A DNA stretch of 64,000 bases from Mucilaginibacter yixingensis (GTDB taxonomy: Bacteria; Bacteroidota; Bacteroidia; Sphingobacteriales; Sphingobacteriaceae). Under the pieces are notes generated by a model that saw only the letters and a program-made list of their open reading frames with translations, had not been told where the DNA came from and made no database searches. The DNA is taken from NCBI RefSeq assembly GCF_041080815.1, contig NZ_CP160205.1, forward strand, positions 4,216,001-4,280,000. Direction: 5' to 3'. The position numbers and the translations under genes are program-made. Positions 42,549 through 51,318 of the stretch are shown here, piece after piece. Position 1 is the first letter of the stretch, and every line of letters begins with the position of its first letter.

Positions 42549-44798
42549 ATGAGTAAAAGGGCCATATATTTATTATTTGTTACGCTGATACTGAGCGCCT
42601 GCAGCAACACCAAGTACCTGACGGGCAATCAAAAACTATATACCGGCCCGGATATACAGGTAGATACCTCCGAGATTACCAAGAGCGACCAAAAGTTTAT
42701 CCAGAACGAGATGAAAGGGCTGATCCGTCCGCTGCCCAACTCATCTATCCTCGGTCTCCGGGTAAAACTTTGGCTGTACAACAAAACGCATAACCGCAAA
42801 AACTTCATCCAGAAATTCCTGAGTAAATATGGCGAGCCTCCTGTATTGATCAGCAATGTAGATGTTGATCAGAATGCCAAGATTATGGCTAACCGTTTGC
42901 AAAACGAGGGCTTCTTCCAGTCGCAAGCCAATGGCGATACAGCCAGCAAGGGCAAAACCGCAAAGGCAATATTTCATGTGGCAGCCGGTCCGTCGTATGC
43001 GGTGCGCAACATTATCTGGCCGGTTAACAAAACCAATCTGGACACCGCCATTGCGGGAACGCGCAGTAAAACATTATTCGTACCCGGCAATAACTACAAC
43101 CTTGATATTATTAAAGGCGAACGCATCCGCATTGATGCCCAGTTGAAGGAAGAAGGTTTCTACTACTTCGCGCCAGAAAACCTGATCATGAAAATTGATA
43201 GTACCGTGGGTAAACACCAGGTAGATATACAGGTACAGGTAAAAGGCGAAACCCCTGCCCGCGCCCGCGATATTTATGCTATCAATAATATCTATATCTA
43301 TCCCAACTATACATTGAGAGACACCTCGCTGATGCTGGACAAGGCCAGGCCTTACAACAACTACTTTGTGGTGCAAAAACGCGAGTACGTGCACGACTAT
43401 GTTTTTAAGAACGTAGTACAGTTTCATAACGGCAGCATTTACAGCCGCACCGAGCACAACAAGGCGTTGAACCGCTTTGTGGAGCTAGGCCCGTTTAAGT
43501 TTGTAAAGAACCGTTTTGAAGATGTACCCAATACAGATTCCAACAAGCTGAACGTTTACTACTTCCTTACCCAGTATCCGCGCAAATCATTCCGGTTTGA
43601 AGTTTTGGGCAGAACCACCTCGGCCAACTTTACCGGTACCCAGTTAAATATTAACTGGCGCAACCGCAACGCCTTTAAAGGGGCCGAGTTACTAACCGTA
43701 TCGTTATTTGGTAGTACAGACGTGCAGGTATCGGGCCAGAACAGTGGTTACAACGTTTACCAGGCAGGCATTCAAACCGGCCTTTCATGGCCGCGGTTTA
43801 TTGCGCCGTTTAATTTTACCTCCAGCAGTGCTTTTGTACCGCATACCAACTTCACCTTGCAATATGCCATTACCAACAGGCAGAAACTTTACGCTCTCAA
43901 CTCGTTCAGCGGCTCATGGGGCTACCAGTGGAAACAGAATGCGCATAAAACACACGAGTTTCACCTGGCCGATGTAAATTACGTGAGTGCCGCCAACGTA
44001 ACGCAACAATATAAAGACTCCATCATCCATACCCGCAACCCGGCACTGAAACACGTTATTGATAATCAGTTAACATTCGGTCCGTCATACAGTTATACGT
44101 ATACCAACACCACCGAAGATTATCGCATCAATACTTTTTACTATAACGGTAAAATCAGCACCTCTGCTTTGGCTTTAGGCCTGATAAGTGGGGCCGATAC
44201 TACGGCTGGCAAAGTGCGCAAAATATTCGGGGCACCATTCAATCAATACGTTAAACTGGAAAATGAGATCCGTTTCTACCATAAAACCGGCCTGTACAGC
44301 CAAATTGCCGCACGCTTTATAGCCGGCGTGGGCGTACCGTTTGGCAACTCAACCATTATGCCTTATAGCCAGCAGTTCTTTATTGGCGGCACCAACAGTT
44401 TAAGGGGCTTCCAGGCACGATCGGTAGGTCCGGGCACTTATTACAATGCAGATAATGGCGGATTTTTGGCAGATGAATCAGGCGATATAAAGTTGGAGGC
44501 CAACATAGAGTATCGTCCTAAACTGTTCAGCATTGTGCGGGGTGCTTTGTTTATGGATGCCGGTAACATCTGGAACATGCGCTCGCAAGCCGGTGTACCG
44601 GGTGGCGCCTTCAGCAAAAATTTTATTAACCAGCTGGCTATTGATGCCGGTTTCGGTCTGCGGTTTGACCTTACCGTACTGGTGTTGCGTACAGATATGG
44701 GGTATCCGCTGCGCAAGCCATGGTTACCTGCCGGTCAACGCCTCAAGCTGGATACTCGCGATGGTGTGTTTAACCTGGCTATTGGTTATCCGTTCTGA
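42549..44798 (+). CDS. tamL: TamL: lipoprotein form of TamA (Omp85 family)
   Basis: The 749-residue Omp85 protein has a lipobox (LILSACSN, Cys near residue 18), predicting a lipid-anchored N-terminus, as in the TamL proteins of Bacteroidota rather than classic TamA. POTRA-like segments follow (about 90-330), then the barrel with QFFIGGTNSLRGFQARSVGPG and a C-terminal strand ending FNLAIGYPF. It should pair with TamB in the periplasm. The 3-bp gap to tamB marks one operon, and an inverted repeat follows its stop. Confidence 0.92.
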   Translation: MSKRAIYLLFVTLILSACSNTKYLTGNQKLYTGPDIQVDTSEITKSDQKFIQNEMKGLIRPLPNSSILGLRVKLWLYNKTHNRKNFIQKFLSKYGEPPVLISNVDVDQNAKIMANRLQNEGFFQSQANGDTASKGKTAKAIFHVAAGPSYAVRNIIWPVNKTNLDTAIAGTRSKTLFVPGNNYNLDIIKGERIRIDAQLKEEGFYYFAPENLIMKIDSTVGKHQVDIQVQVKGETPARARDIYAINNIYIYPNYTLRDTSLMLDKARPYNNYFVVQKREYVHDYVFKNVVQFHNGSIYSRTEHNKALNRFVELGPFKFVKNRFEDVPNTDSNKLNVYYFLTQYPRKSFRFEVLGRTTSANFTGTQLNINWRNRNAFKGAELLTVSLFGSTDVQVSGQNSGYNVYQAGIQTGLSWPRFIAPFNFTSSSAFVPHTNFTLQYAITNRQKLYALNSFSGSWGYQWKQNAHKTHEFHLADVNYVSAANVTQQYKDSIIHTRNPALKHVIDNQLTFGPSYSYTYTNTTEDYRINTFYYNGKISTSALALGLISGADTTAGKVRKIFGAPFNQYVKLENEIRFYHKTGLYSQIAARFIAGVGVPFGNSTIMPYSQQFFIGGTNSLRGFQARSVGPGTYYNADNGGFLADESGDIKLEANIEYRPKLFSIVRGALFMDAGNIWNMRSQAGVPGGAFSKNFINQLAIDAGFGLRFDLTVLVLRTDMGYPLRKPWLPAGQRLKLDTRDGVFNLAIGYPF

Positions 44799-44804
44799 TT
44801 GGGC

Positions 44805-44892
44805 TCATGGTTGATGGATCACAGTTCATAGACTTTGAGATTGTCAAACTAAATTCTACAAAACACCATGAACAATGATCAATCAACCATGA
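44805..44892. repeat. Inverted repeat TCATGGTTGAT...ATCAACCATGA
   Basis: The arms TCATGGTTGATGGATCA-CAGTTCAT (44805-44829) and their complement ATGAACAATGATCAATCAACCATGA (44868-44892) pair over about 20 bases with a 38-base A+T-rich centre. It lies directly behind the tamL stop and 21 bp before the retropepsin gene, and probably ends or protects the tam transcript. It is distinct from the GTCAT families. Confidence 0.75.
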
Positions 44893-44913
44893 ACCTGTCC
44901 TATCTTTATCCGC

Positions 44914-45348
44914 ATGACCATTACCGTGCCGCTGCGCATTATTGATTTGCATGAAGACGGCTATCACCTGCTACTGGAGATCCGTGTGTATGATGCCCCT
45001 TTTACCGTTGTGCTGGATACCGGCGCCTCAAAAACAGCTTTTGATAAAGACCTGCTGCAGGTGCATGAGCAAGCGCTGATCCAATCGAGCGACAAGCTTT
45101 CTACCGGTCTCGGCACAAACGACATGCAATCATTCACCGCCACCATCCCTGAACTTTGTATTGGCGAGCTGACGGTGAAAAACATTGAAGTGGCTGTGCT
45201 GGATCTATCGGCCATTAACCTGGCCTACGCACAGATGAACCACCCACAGGTACTGGGTGTAATAGGCGGCGATATTTTGACCAGATACAAAGCCGTGATT
45301 GATTATGGCAAAAAAGAGCTTAAATTTAAAGTAAGGCAAACCAAATAA
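44914..45348 (+). CDS. Retropepsin-like aspartyl protease fold protein
   Basis: The 144-residue protein has the clan AA catalytic motif VVLDTGASKTAFD (Asp near residue 35), a flap-like region, and the hydrophobic-hydrophobic-glycine motif LGVIGGDIL near the C-terminus, as in dimeric single-domain retropepsin homologues. There is no signal peptide, so it should be cytosolic. Bacterial members may process or bind peptides; some are pseudo-enzymes, but the Asp-Thr-Gly-Ala-Ser here is intact. It starts at ATG 44914, just after an inverted repeat, and is followed after 6 bp by the YdeI-like gene. Confidence 0.85.
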   Translation: MTITVPLRIIDLHEDGYHLLLEIRVYDAPFTVVLDTGASKTAFDKDLLQVHEQALIQSSDKLSTGLGTNDMQSFTATIPELCIGELTVKNIEVAVLDLSAINLAYAQMNHPQVLGVIGGDILTRYKAVIDYGKKELKFKVRQTK

Positions 45349-45354
45349 TCCGTT

Positions 45355-45948
45355 ATGAGCAACGACAGGACTAACCCCAAAGTTGATTTTTTCTTCAATA
45401 AAGAAGGCCAGTGGCAGGATGAATACAAAAAGCTGCGCCATATTGTGCTGGATTGCCAGCTAACCGAAGAACTAAAATGGGGATGCCCCTGCTACACTTA
45501 TCAGGATGCTAACGTGGTGCTCATCCACGGGTTTAAAGAATACTGTGCCATCTTATTTATGAAAGGTGCTTTGCTAGCCAATGCTGACGGCTTGCTGATT
45601 CAACAAACGGAAAATGTACAATCGGCCCGCCAGATCAGATTTACCAGCCTGCAACAGATCATTGAACAAGAGGCAGCCATTAAAGCCCATATCTACGAAG
45701 CCATTGAGGTAGAAAAGGCCGGCCTTAAAGTGGAACTGAAGAAAACAACCGAGTTTGCCGTAGCCGAGGAGTTCCAGATCAAGCTGGATGCCCTGCCCGA
45801 TCTGAGAAAAGCTTTCGAGGCATTAACACCCGGCCGGCAGCGGGCTTACCTGATGCATTTCGCTCAACCCAAACAATCTAAAACCCGTGAGGCACGGGTA
45901 GAAAAATGTATCCCGATGATTTTGAGCGGTAAGGGGTTGACGGATTAA
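45355..45948 (+). CDS. YdeI/DUF1801-family protein
   Basis: The 197-residue protein has a DUF1801 fold N-terminally (LRHIVLDCQLTEELKWGCPCY, with Cys-Pro-Cys) and a bacteriocin-protection YdeI-like C-terminus (FEALTPGRQRAYLMHFAQPKQSKTREARVEKC), the combination used in YdeI/OmpD-associated proteins. These are cytosolic, probably a frataxin-like fold, and have been linked to resistance to antimicrobial peptides; the biochemical role is unclear. It follows the retropepsin gene by 6 bp and is likely co-transcribed. A family B palindrome begins 19 bp after its stop. Confidence 0.85.
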   Translation: MSNDRTNPKVDFFFNKEGQWQDEYKKLRHIVLDCQLTEELKWGCPCYTYQDANVVLIHGFKEYCAILFMKGALLANADGLLIQQTENVQSARQIRFTSLQQIIEQEAAIKAHIYEAIEVEKAGLKVELKKTTEFAVAEEFQIKLDALPDLRKAFEALTPGRQRAYLMHFAQPKQSKTREARVEKCIPMILSGKGLTD

Positions 45949-45967
45949 AGGGCTATATAACACTCTG

Positions 45968-46065
45968 ACGTCATTGCGAGGAACGAAGCAATCTCTGTAC
46001 TTGAATGACAGATTTGCAAATTCGAACATCCTCCGCAGAGATTGCTTCGTTCCTCGCAATGACGT
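45968..46065. repeat. GTCAT...ATGAC palindromic repeat (family B, copy 2)
   Basis: The arms ACGTCATTGCGAGGAACGAAG-CAATCTC and GAGATTG-CTTCGTTCCTCGC-AATGACGT are perfectly complementary over about 28 bases, the best-preserved copy in the window. The centre includes ATCCTCCGCA, as in copy 1. It lies between the YdeI-like gene stop and the gyrB terminator. Confidence 0.9.
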
Positions 46066-46082
46066 AGTGGGATCAACAAAAA

Positions 46083-46108
46083 AGCCCTGCCGGTAATCCG
46101 GCAGGGCT
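46083..46108. terminator. Terminator of gyrB
   Basis: An 11-bp perfect stem AGCCCTGCCGG/CCGGCAGGGCT with a 4-base loop, followed on the minus strand by TTTTTTG, about 38 bp behind the gyrB stop. Confidence 0.88.
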
Positions 46109-46145
46109 CAATATTATTAAGATAAAAGCTTTATGCTTTCAGCTC

Positions 46146-48104
46146 TTAAGTATCAATCTTAGCGTATTTGGCATTCTTTTCAATAAATGCACGACGCGGA
46201 GCAACTTCATCACCCATTAGCATCGAGAAGGTATGATCGCACTCGGCAGCGTTCTCAATAGTTGCACGGCGCAGGGTACGTGTATCCGGGTTCATGGTGG
46301 TTTCCCATAACTGCTCGGCGTTCATCTCACCCAAACCTTTGTAGCGTTGTACATGCACACTATCTTCCTTACCGGCACCTTTCAGGCGCTGAATGGCCAG
46401 ATCGCGTTGTTCATCGTTCCAGCAATATTCATGCTCTTTACCTTTCTTTACCTGGTAAAGCGGCGGCGCAGCAATGTATACATAACCATATTCTACCAGT
46501 TCCTTCATGTAACGGAAGAAGAACGTGAGGATGAGCGTGGTAATGTGCGAGCCATCCACGTCGGCATCCGTCATGATTACTATTTTGTGGTAACGCAGCT
46601 TGGTAATGTTCAGCGCTTTGGCATCCTCTGGAGTACCAATGCTCACACCAAGTGCAGTAAACATGTTCTTGATCTCCTCGTTCTCGTAGATCTTGTGCTC
46701 CATGGCTTTCTCCACGTTCAGGATTTTACCGCGCAACGGCAGGATAGCCTGATAATCGCGGTTACGGCCCTGCTTGGCTGTACCACCCGCCGAGTCACCT
46801 TCGACCAGGAAGAGTTCACAAACCGCCGGATCATTGTTGGCACAGTCGGCCAATTTACCAGGTAAACCGGAGCCACCCATAACGCTTTTGCGTTGCACCA
46901 TATCGCGGGCTTTGCGGGCCGCGGCACGGGCGGTAGCTGCCAGAATCACCTTCTGAACAATCATCTTAGCCTCGCGTGGATTTTCTTCCAGGTAATTACC
47001 TAAAATCTCACCCACCGCCACGTTAACGGCACCACTCACCTCACTGTTACCCAGTTTGGTTTTGGTCTGGCCTTCAAACTGCGGCTCGGCAACCTTAACA
47101 GAAATTACAGCAGTTAAGCCCTCGCGGAAATCGTCACCGGTAATATCAATTTTCACATTTTTCAGCAGGCCCTCTTTTTCGGCATAAGCTTTCAGTGTAC
47201 GGGTAAGGCCCATACGAAAACCCGCCACGTGGGTACCGCCTTCAATAGTGTTAATGTTGTTTACATACGAGTGTACATTCTCCGTATAAGTATCATTATA
47301 CTGCAATGCAAGCTCTACAGGCACGCCCTGCTTTACCCCTTCAACATAAATAGGCTCAGGAATAATAGCCACACGTGTGCCGTCCAGGTATTTCACAAAC
47401 TCTTTCAGGCCGCCTTCAGAAAGGTATTCTTCTGTTACGAAACTGCCATCGGCATTAGTTTCGCGTTCGTCGGTCAGGGTTAATTTAATGCCTTTATTTA
47501 AGAAAGCCAGCTCGCGTAAACGAGTAGCCAGTGTTTCAAAACGATACTCGGTGGTAGTTGTAAAGATCTCCGGATCGGGCTGGAAGGTTTGGATGGTTCC
47601 GGTTTTATCGCTTTCGCCAATCACCTTTACATCAAACATCGGCTTGCCGCGCTCATACTCCTGGGTAAATATCTTGCCCTCACGGTGCACCACGGTTTTT
47701 ACGTGGGTTGACAACGCGTTAACACAACTGATACCTACACCGTGCAAACCGCCCGATACTTTATAGGTATCTTTATCAAACTTACCACCGGCGTGCAGCA
47801 CGGTCATTACAATCTCCAGCGCAGAGCGTCCCTCTTTGGTGTTGATACCCGTTGGGATACCGCGCCCGTTATCAGAAACAGTGATGGAATTGCCTTTGTG
47901 GATAGTAACGTATATGGTATCGCAGTAACCGGCCAGCGCCTCGTCGATAGAGTTGTCTACCACCTCATAAACCAGGTGGTGTAAACCTTTAACACCGGTA
48001 TCGCCGATGTACATGGAAGGGCGCTTGCGCACCGCCTCTAAACCCTCTAAAACCTGTATATTATCTGCGGAATAATTGGATTTGTCTTTGTTTTCCTCGC
48101 TCAT
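46146..48104 (-). CDS. gyrB: DNA gyrase subunit B
   Basis: The ATPase and TOPRIM subunit of gyrase, which with GyrA introduces negative supercoils. The 652-residue protein has an ATP site (VDNSIDEALAGYC near 46-58 and DNGRGIPTG near 77), a TOPRIM motif VEGDSAGGTA (near 435), PLRGKILNVEKA, and the metal site DADVDGSHI (near 515), finishing with RYKGLGEMNAEQLWETTM. The length is normal for the short (non-proteobacterial) type. It has its own promoter box and terminator and is divergent from the OmpH-like gene. Confidence 0.97.
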   Translation of the reverse strand: MSEENKDKSNYSADNIQVLEGLEAVRKRPSMYIGDTGVKGLHHLVYEVVDNSIDEALAGYCDTIYVTIHKGNSITVSDNGRGIPTGINTKEGRSALEIVMTVLHAGGKFDKDTYKVSGGLHGVGISCVNALSTHVKTVVHREGKIFTQEYERGKPMFDVKVIGESDKTGTIQTFQPDPEIFTTTTEYRFETLATRLRELAFLNKGIKLTLTDERETNADGSFVTEEYLSEGGLKEFVKYLDGTRVAIIPEPIYVEGVKQGVPVELALQYNDTYTENVHSYVNNINTIEGGTHVAGFRMGLTRTLKAYAEKEGLLKNVKIDITGDDFREGLTAVISVKVAEPQFEGQTKTKLGNSEVSGAVNVAVGEILGNYLEENPREAKMIVQKVILAATARAAARKARDMVQRKSVMGGSGLPGKLADCANNDPAVCELFLVEGDSAGGTAKQGRNRDYQAILPLRGKILNVEKAMEHKIYENEEIKNMFTALGVSIGTPEDAKALNITKLRYHKIVIMTDADVDGSHITTLILTFFFRYMKELVEYGYVYIAAPPLYQVKKGKEHEYCWNDEQRDLAIQRLKGAGKEDSVHVQRYKGLGEMNAEQLWETTMNPDTRTLRRATIENAAECDHTFSMLMGDEVAPRRAFIEKNAKYAKIDT

Positions 48105-48127
48105 GTAGAAATAAAAAGTATAACTTT

Positions 48128-48135
48128 CAAACTTA
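48128..48135 (-). promoter_or_regulatory. -7 box of gyrB
   Basis: Minus-strand TAAGTTTG matches TAnnTTTG and lies 24 bases before the gyrB ATG. A clear -33 TTTG is not present. Confidence 0.4.
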
Positions 48136-48227
48136 CGTTTTTTAGGTGAATTTAGTGTTAATGTGGATAACTATAACACTGTTATGTAGCAGTTGTTTAA
48201 AAGATTAGGATACTTGGAGTGAAAGTT

Positions 48228-48235
48228 TATCTTTG
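48228..48235 (+). promoter_or_regulatory. -7 box of the OmpH-like gene
   Basis: TATCTTTG matches TAnnTTTG, 24 bases before the ATG at 48259, in the 154-bp divergent gap with gyrB. Confidence 0.45.
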
Positions 48236-48258
48236 TCAAAATTTTTTTAAGACAGATA

Positions 48259-48858
48259 ATGAAAAATAGTGTTTCACTCGTAACTAACATCGCTCTAGGT
48301 TTAGTAATTGCCGGCGGCCTGGCAGCCTGCAAAAACGGTGGCGATACCAAAACAGCAACCACTACGGCGTCTAGCGCTGCTCCTGCTAAAGCAGATATCG
48401 TATTTATTAATGAAGACAGTGTTTCTTCAAAAGTTAAATACGCTGTTGATATGCGCAAACGCGTTGAAGATAAATCTAAATCAGCTCAAAGCGATGTGGC
48501 TTCACGTCAGCAAGCTTTCCAGCGTGAATATGCAGAGGCTCAGAAAAGCGCTGCAAGCATGACCCCTGATCAGCAAAAAGCTGCCGGTGAGCGTTTACAG
48601 CGCGACGGACAAGCTTTCCAGCAATATCAGCAAAATGCTGGTGCCGAACTGCAAACCTTGCAGAACGACGAGATGAAAAAGCTGTATGATAAAGTAACTG
48701 AGTTTACCAAAACTTACGCTAAAGATCACGGTTACAAATTGGTATTGACCTATCAAACCGGCAACACCACCGTTCTGTACGGCGACCCAAGCCTTGACGT
48801 AACCGCCGATTTTGTAAAAGCATTTAACGAGGCTTACGATAAAGACACCAAAAAATAA
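48259..48858 (+). CDS. OmpH/Skp-like lipoprotein
   Basis: The 199-residue protein has a lipoprotein signal ending LAAC (Cys near residue 23), a low-complexity Thr/Ala/Ser linker (about 29-45), then an OmpH domain: IVFINEDSVSSKVKYAVDM, a long charged helical hairpin (about 70-150, many Gln and Lys) and a closing strand GYKLVLTYQTGNTTVLYG. Skp/OmpH chaperones carry unfolded outer-membrane proteins through the periplasm; this form is membrane-anchored by a lipid, unlike E. coli Skp. A perfect terminator follows, so it is monocistronic. Confidence 0.85.
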   Translation: MKNSVSLVTNIALGLVIAGGLAACKNGGDTKTATTTASSAAPAKADIVFINEDSVSSKVKYAVDMRKRVEDKSKSAQSDVASRQQAFQREYAEAQKSAASMTPDQQKAAGERLQRDGQAFQQYQQNAGAELQTLQNDEMKKLYDKVTEFTKTYAKDHGYKLVLTYQTGNTTVLYGDPSLDVTADFVKAFNEAYDKDTKK

Positions 48859-48872
48859 TTTTTAACTTTGAT

Positions 48873-48915
48873 AAAAGAAAGCCCCTTTTCTAAACCAGAA
48901 AAGGGGCTTTCTTTT
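48873..48915. terminator. Terminator of the OmpH-like gene
   Basis: Nineteen complementary bases on each side (48873-48891 with 48897-48915; core GAAAGCCCC/GGGGCTTTC), 5-base loop AAACC, ending in CTTTTT. It starts 15 bp behind the stop. Confidence 0.92.
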
Positions 48916-48983
48916 TGAGTAAAGAATAGAACGGGGAATCAGGATAAAATTAATTAAACCGAGTTGACAATTTAACTAACCTA

Positions 48984-49117
48984 ATTGTCATTGCGAGGAA
49001 TAGCGGAGGAGGCAAAAGCGCAGGGATGACGAAGCAATCTCGTCGCTTACCCAACCATCAGACGAGATTGCTTCGTCACCCCTGCCCTCGACCGCTGCAG
49101 TTCCTCGCAATGACAAT
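48984..49117. repeat. GTCAT...ATGAC palindromic repeat (family B, copy 3, expanded)
   Basis: The outer arms ATTGTCATTGCGAGGAA and TTCCTCGCAATGACAAT enclose an extra segment on each side (TAGCGGAGGAGGC... and ...CCCTCGACCGCTGCAG), then the inner family B stem GACGAAGCAATCTCGTC/GACGAGATTGCTTCGTC. It thus looks like a family B element with paired insertions that are only partly complementary. It fills the 305-bp gap between the OmpH terminator and guaD. Confidence 0.8.
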
Positions 49118-49163
49118 AGAGACAACAAACGAACACTCTCGCATCTAACAGACAACAAAGTAT

Positions 49164-49631
49164 ATGCACGATAAATTTATGCGCATGGCCATTCAACTGG
49201 CCGAGAATAACGTAAGGAACAACGAGGGCGGCCCCTTTGGCGCAGTGATTGTGAAAGATGGTGAGGTGATTGCTGCCAGCGGCAATAAGGTGATACCGAA
49301 TAATGACCCTACCGCACATGCAGAAGTTTCGGCTATCAGGCTGGCCTGTCAAAAACTAGGCACCCATAGCCTGGAAGGCTGCGTTATTTATACCAGCTGT
49401 GAGCCTTGCCCTATGTGCCTGGGCGCCATTTACTGGGCACGCCTAGATCATATTTATTATGCCAGCACTAAAGTTGATGCGGCCGCCATTGGGTTTGACG
49501 ATCAGTTTATTTATGAGGAACTGGACCGCCCGATGCACCAGCGTAAACTGCCTGTACTACAAATGCTGCGTGATGAAGCCCTTGGCGCCTTCCGCTTGTG
49601 GAAGGAAAACGAAGATAAAACCCACTATTAA
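49164..49631 (+). CDS. guaD: Guanine deaminase (CMP/dCMP deaminase fold)
   Basis: The 155-residue cytosolic zinc enzyme deaminates guanine to xanthine. Zinc ligands are His52 in TAHAE (with catalytic Glu54) and Cys82/Cys85 in CEPCPMC, matching the spacing of Bacillus GuaD. NDPTAHAEVSAIR and the C-terminal ALGAFRLWKENEDKTHY segment, with a terminal tyrosine, favour GuaD over the tRNA adenosine deaminase TadA, which lacks the swapped C-terminal tail. A nucleoside-deaminase paralogue with different specificity is possible. The ATG follows a palindromic repeat by 46 bp. Confidence 0.82.
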   Translation: MHDKFMRMAIQLAENNVRNNEGGPFGAVIVKDGEVIAASGNKVIPNNDPTAHAEVSAIRLACQKLGTHSLEGCVIYTSCEPCPMCLGAIYWARLDHIYYASTKVDAAAIGFDDQFIYEELDRPMHQRKLPVLQMLRDEALGAFRLWKENEDKTHY

Positions 49632-49633
49632 AC

Positions 49634-49664
49634 AAAAGAGGCCGGTTTAAAACCGGCCTCTTTT
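49634..49664. terminator. Bidirectional terminator between guaD and rmlC
   Basis: AAAAGAGGCCGGTTT and its exact complement around one base; A and T runs at both ends serve the convergent guaD (+) and rmlC (-). Confidence 0.88.
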
Positions 49665-49672
49665 ATGTTTTA

Positions 49673-50221
49673 TTAAAACGGACTTACAAAGTCTTTAAAA
49701 CTTGGCAGTAACTCGTCTTTAGGCGATAGCAGTACATCTTTCACATCCACTCCCCAGCCAATAGCCAAAGTTGGATCGTTCCAGATTACACCTATTTCAG
49801 AAGCTTTATCGTAATAGTTGGTCACCTTGTAAGTGAAGATGGTATTATCTTCCAGCGTAACAAAGCCATGTAAAAAGCCCGGCGGAACCCAGAATTGTAC
49901 ATGGTTATCGCCACTCAGCTCAACGCTTACGTGCTCACCGTAGGTTGGTGAGTTTTTGCGGATATCAACCGCAACGTCTAACACACGGCCCTGTAATACG
50001 CGTACCAATTTGCCCTGTGCAAACGGATCTGCCTGACCATGTAAGCCACGCAGCGTGCCTTTTTGAGAGAACGATTGATTGTCCTGAACAAAATCATAAT
50101 CAATACCCGCGTCGGCATACTTCTGCTTGTTAAAGCTTTCGTAGAAATAACCGCGATCATCAGGAAAAATGCGTGGCTCAAGAATGAGCAAACCATCAAT
50201 TTTGGTGGTGGTAACTTTCAC
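49673..50221 (-). CDS. rmlC: dTDP-4-dehydrorhamnose 3,5-epimerase
   Basis: The 182-residue cupin enzyme is the third step of dTDP-L-rhamnose synthesis. Visible are ILEPRIFPDDRGYFYESFN, the active-site QKGTLRGLHGQ (His near 60), VDIRKNSPTYG and WVPPGFLHGFVTLED. The length is standard. It starts with GTG (50219-50221), 17 bp behind the rmlB stop, so it is the last gene of ugd-rmlB-rmlC. The remaining two rhamnose genes are about 12 kb away. Confidence 0.95.
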   Translation of the reverse strand: MKVTTTKIDGLLILEPRIFPDDRGYFYESFNKQKYADAGIDYDFVQDNQSFSQKGTLRGLHGQADPFAQGKLVRVLQGRVLDVAVDIRKNSPTYGEHVSVELSGDNHVQFWVPPGFLHGFVTLEDNTIFTYKVTNYYDKASEIGVIWNDPTLAIGWGVDVKDVLLSPKDELLPSFKDFVSPF

Positions 50222-50238
50222 TTAATTCTTTTTATAGT

Positions 50239-51291
50239 TTATCTGTCTGCGTATTGCTCACTGTAATATTGCTGATAATGGCCAGATGTTACATCGTCTA
50301 ACCACTCCTGGTTTGCCAGGTACCAATCAACTGTTTTCTCCAAACCTTCTTCAAAGGTGATGCTTGGCACCCAACCCAGTTCAGTTTTCAGTTTGGTAGC
50401 GTCGATAGCGTAACGCAGGTCGTGTCCGGCGCGGTCGGTCACATAAGTAATCAGTCCTGCTGATGTACCTTCTGCTCTACCCAGCTTCTTATCCAGGATG
50501 CTGCACAGCAATTGGATCAGGTCAATGTTTTTCCACTCGTTATGGCCGCCGATGTTATAGGTTGCGCCAGATTTAGCTTTGTGGAAGATCAGTTCAATTG
50601 CTCTTGCATGGTCTTCAACCCACAGCCAGTCGCGCACGTTCTCGCCTTTACCATAAACAGGGATAGATTTCATCTGCTTAATGTTATGGATAGCCAGCGG
50701 AATCAGCTTTTCCGGGAAGTGGTATGAGCCGTAGTTGTTAGAACAGTTAGAAATTACGGTATCCATACCGTAAGTGTCCTGATAAGCACGCACAAAGTGA
50801 TCTGAGCTTGCTTTTGAGGCCGAGTATGGAGAGTGCGGATCGTAAGCAGTTTCCTCGGTAAACATACCGTCTTCACCCAGGGTACCATAAACCTCATCGG
50901 TTGATACATGGTAAAAACGGGTGCTGTCATAACGGCCTTTCCACAAGTTGCGGGCCGCGTTTAACAGGTTAACTGTACCAATAACGTTGGTCATCACAAA
51001 CTCAGTTGGGTTGGTGATAGAACGGTCAACGTGTGATTCTGCTGCCAGGTGAATTACCGCGTCTGGCTGTTTGTCTGCAAACAACTGATCAATAAAAGCA
51101 GCGTCAACAATATCGCCTTTTACAAACTCATAGTTTGGAGCACCCTCAATATCTTTCAGGTTAGCCAGGTTACCGGCATAAGTCAGTTTATCAAGGTTGA
51201 TGATATGATACTCGGGGTGCTGAGTTACAAAACGGCGCACTACGTGTGAGCCGATGAAACCGGCACCGCCGGTAATAATGATCTTTTTCAT
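50239..51291 (-). CDS. rmlB: dTDP-glucose 4,6-dehydratase
   Basis: The 350-residue SDR-family enzyme converts dTDP-glucose to dTDP-4-keto-6-deoxyglucose. NAD-binding GGAGFIGSHVVRRF (residues 7-20), HLAAESHVDRSI, VSTDEVYGTLG and the YSASKASSDH catalytic Tyr-Lys pair (Tyr near 157) are all present, with WVEDHARAIEL for the nucleotide end. It is 17 bp upstream of rmlC and 27 bp downstream of ugd on the same strand. Confidence 0.96.
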   Translation of the reverse strand: MKKIIITGGAGFIGSHVVRRFVTQHPEYHIINLDKLTYAGNLANLKDIEGAPNYEFVKGDIVDAAFIDQLFADKQPDAVIHLAAESHVDRSITNPTEFVMTNVIGTVNLLNAARNLWKGRYDSTRFYHVSTDEVYGTLGEDGMFTEETAYDPHSPYSASKASSDHFVRAYQDTYGMDTVISNCSNNYGSYHFPEKLIPLAIHNIKQMKSIPVYGKGENVRDWLWVEDHARAIELIFHKAKSGATYNIGGHNEWKNIDLIQLLCSILDKKLGRAEGTSAGLITYVTDRAGHDLRYAIDATKLKTELGWVPSITFEEGLEKTVDWYLANQEWLDDVTSGHYQQYYSEQYADR

Positions 51292-51318
51292 ATATGCGTT
51301 AGAGTGCTGGAGATAGTT

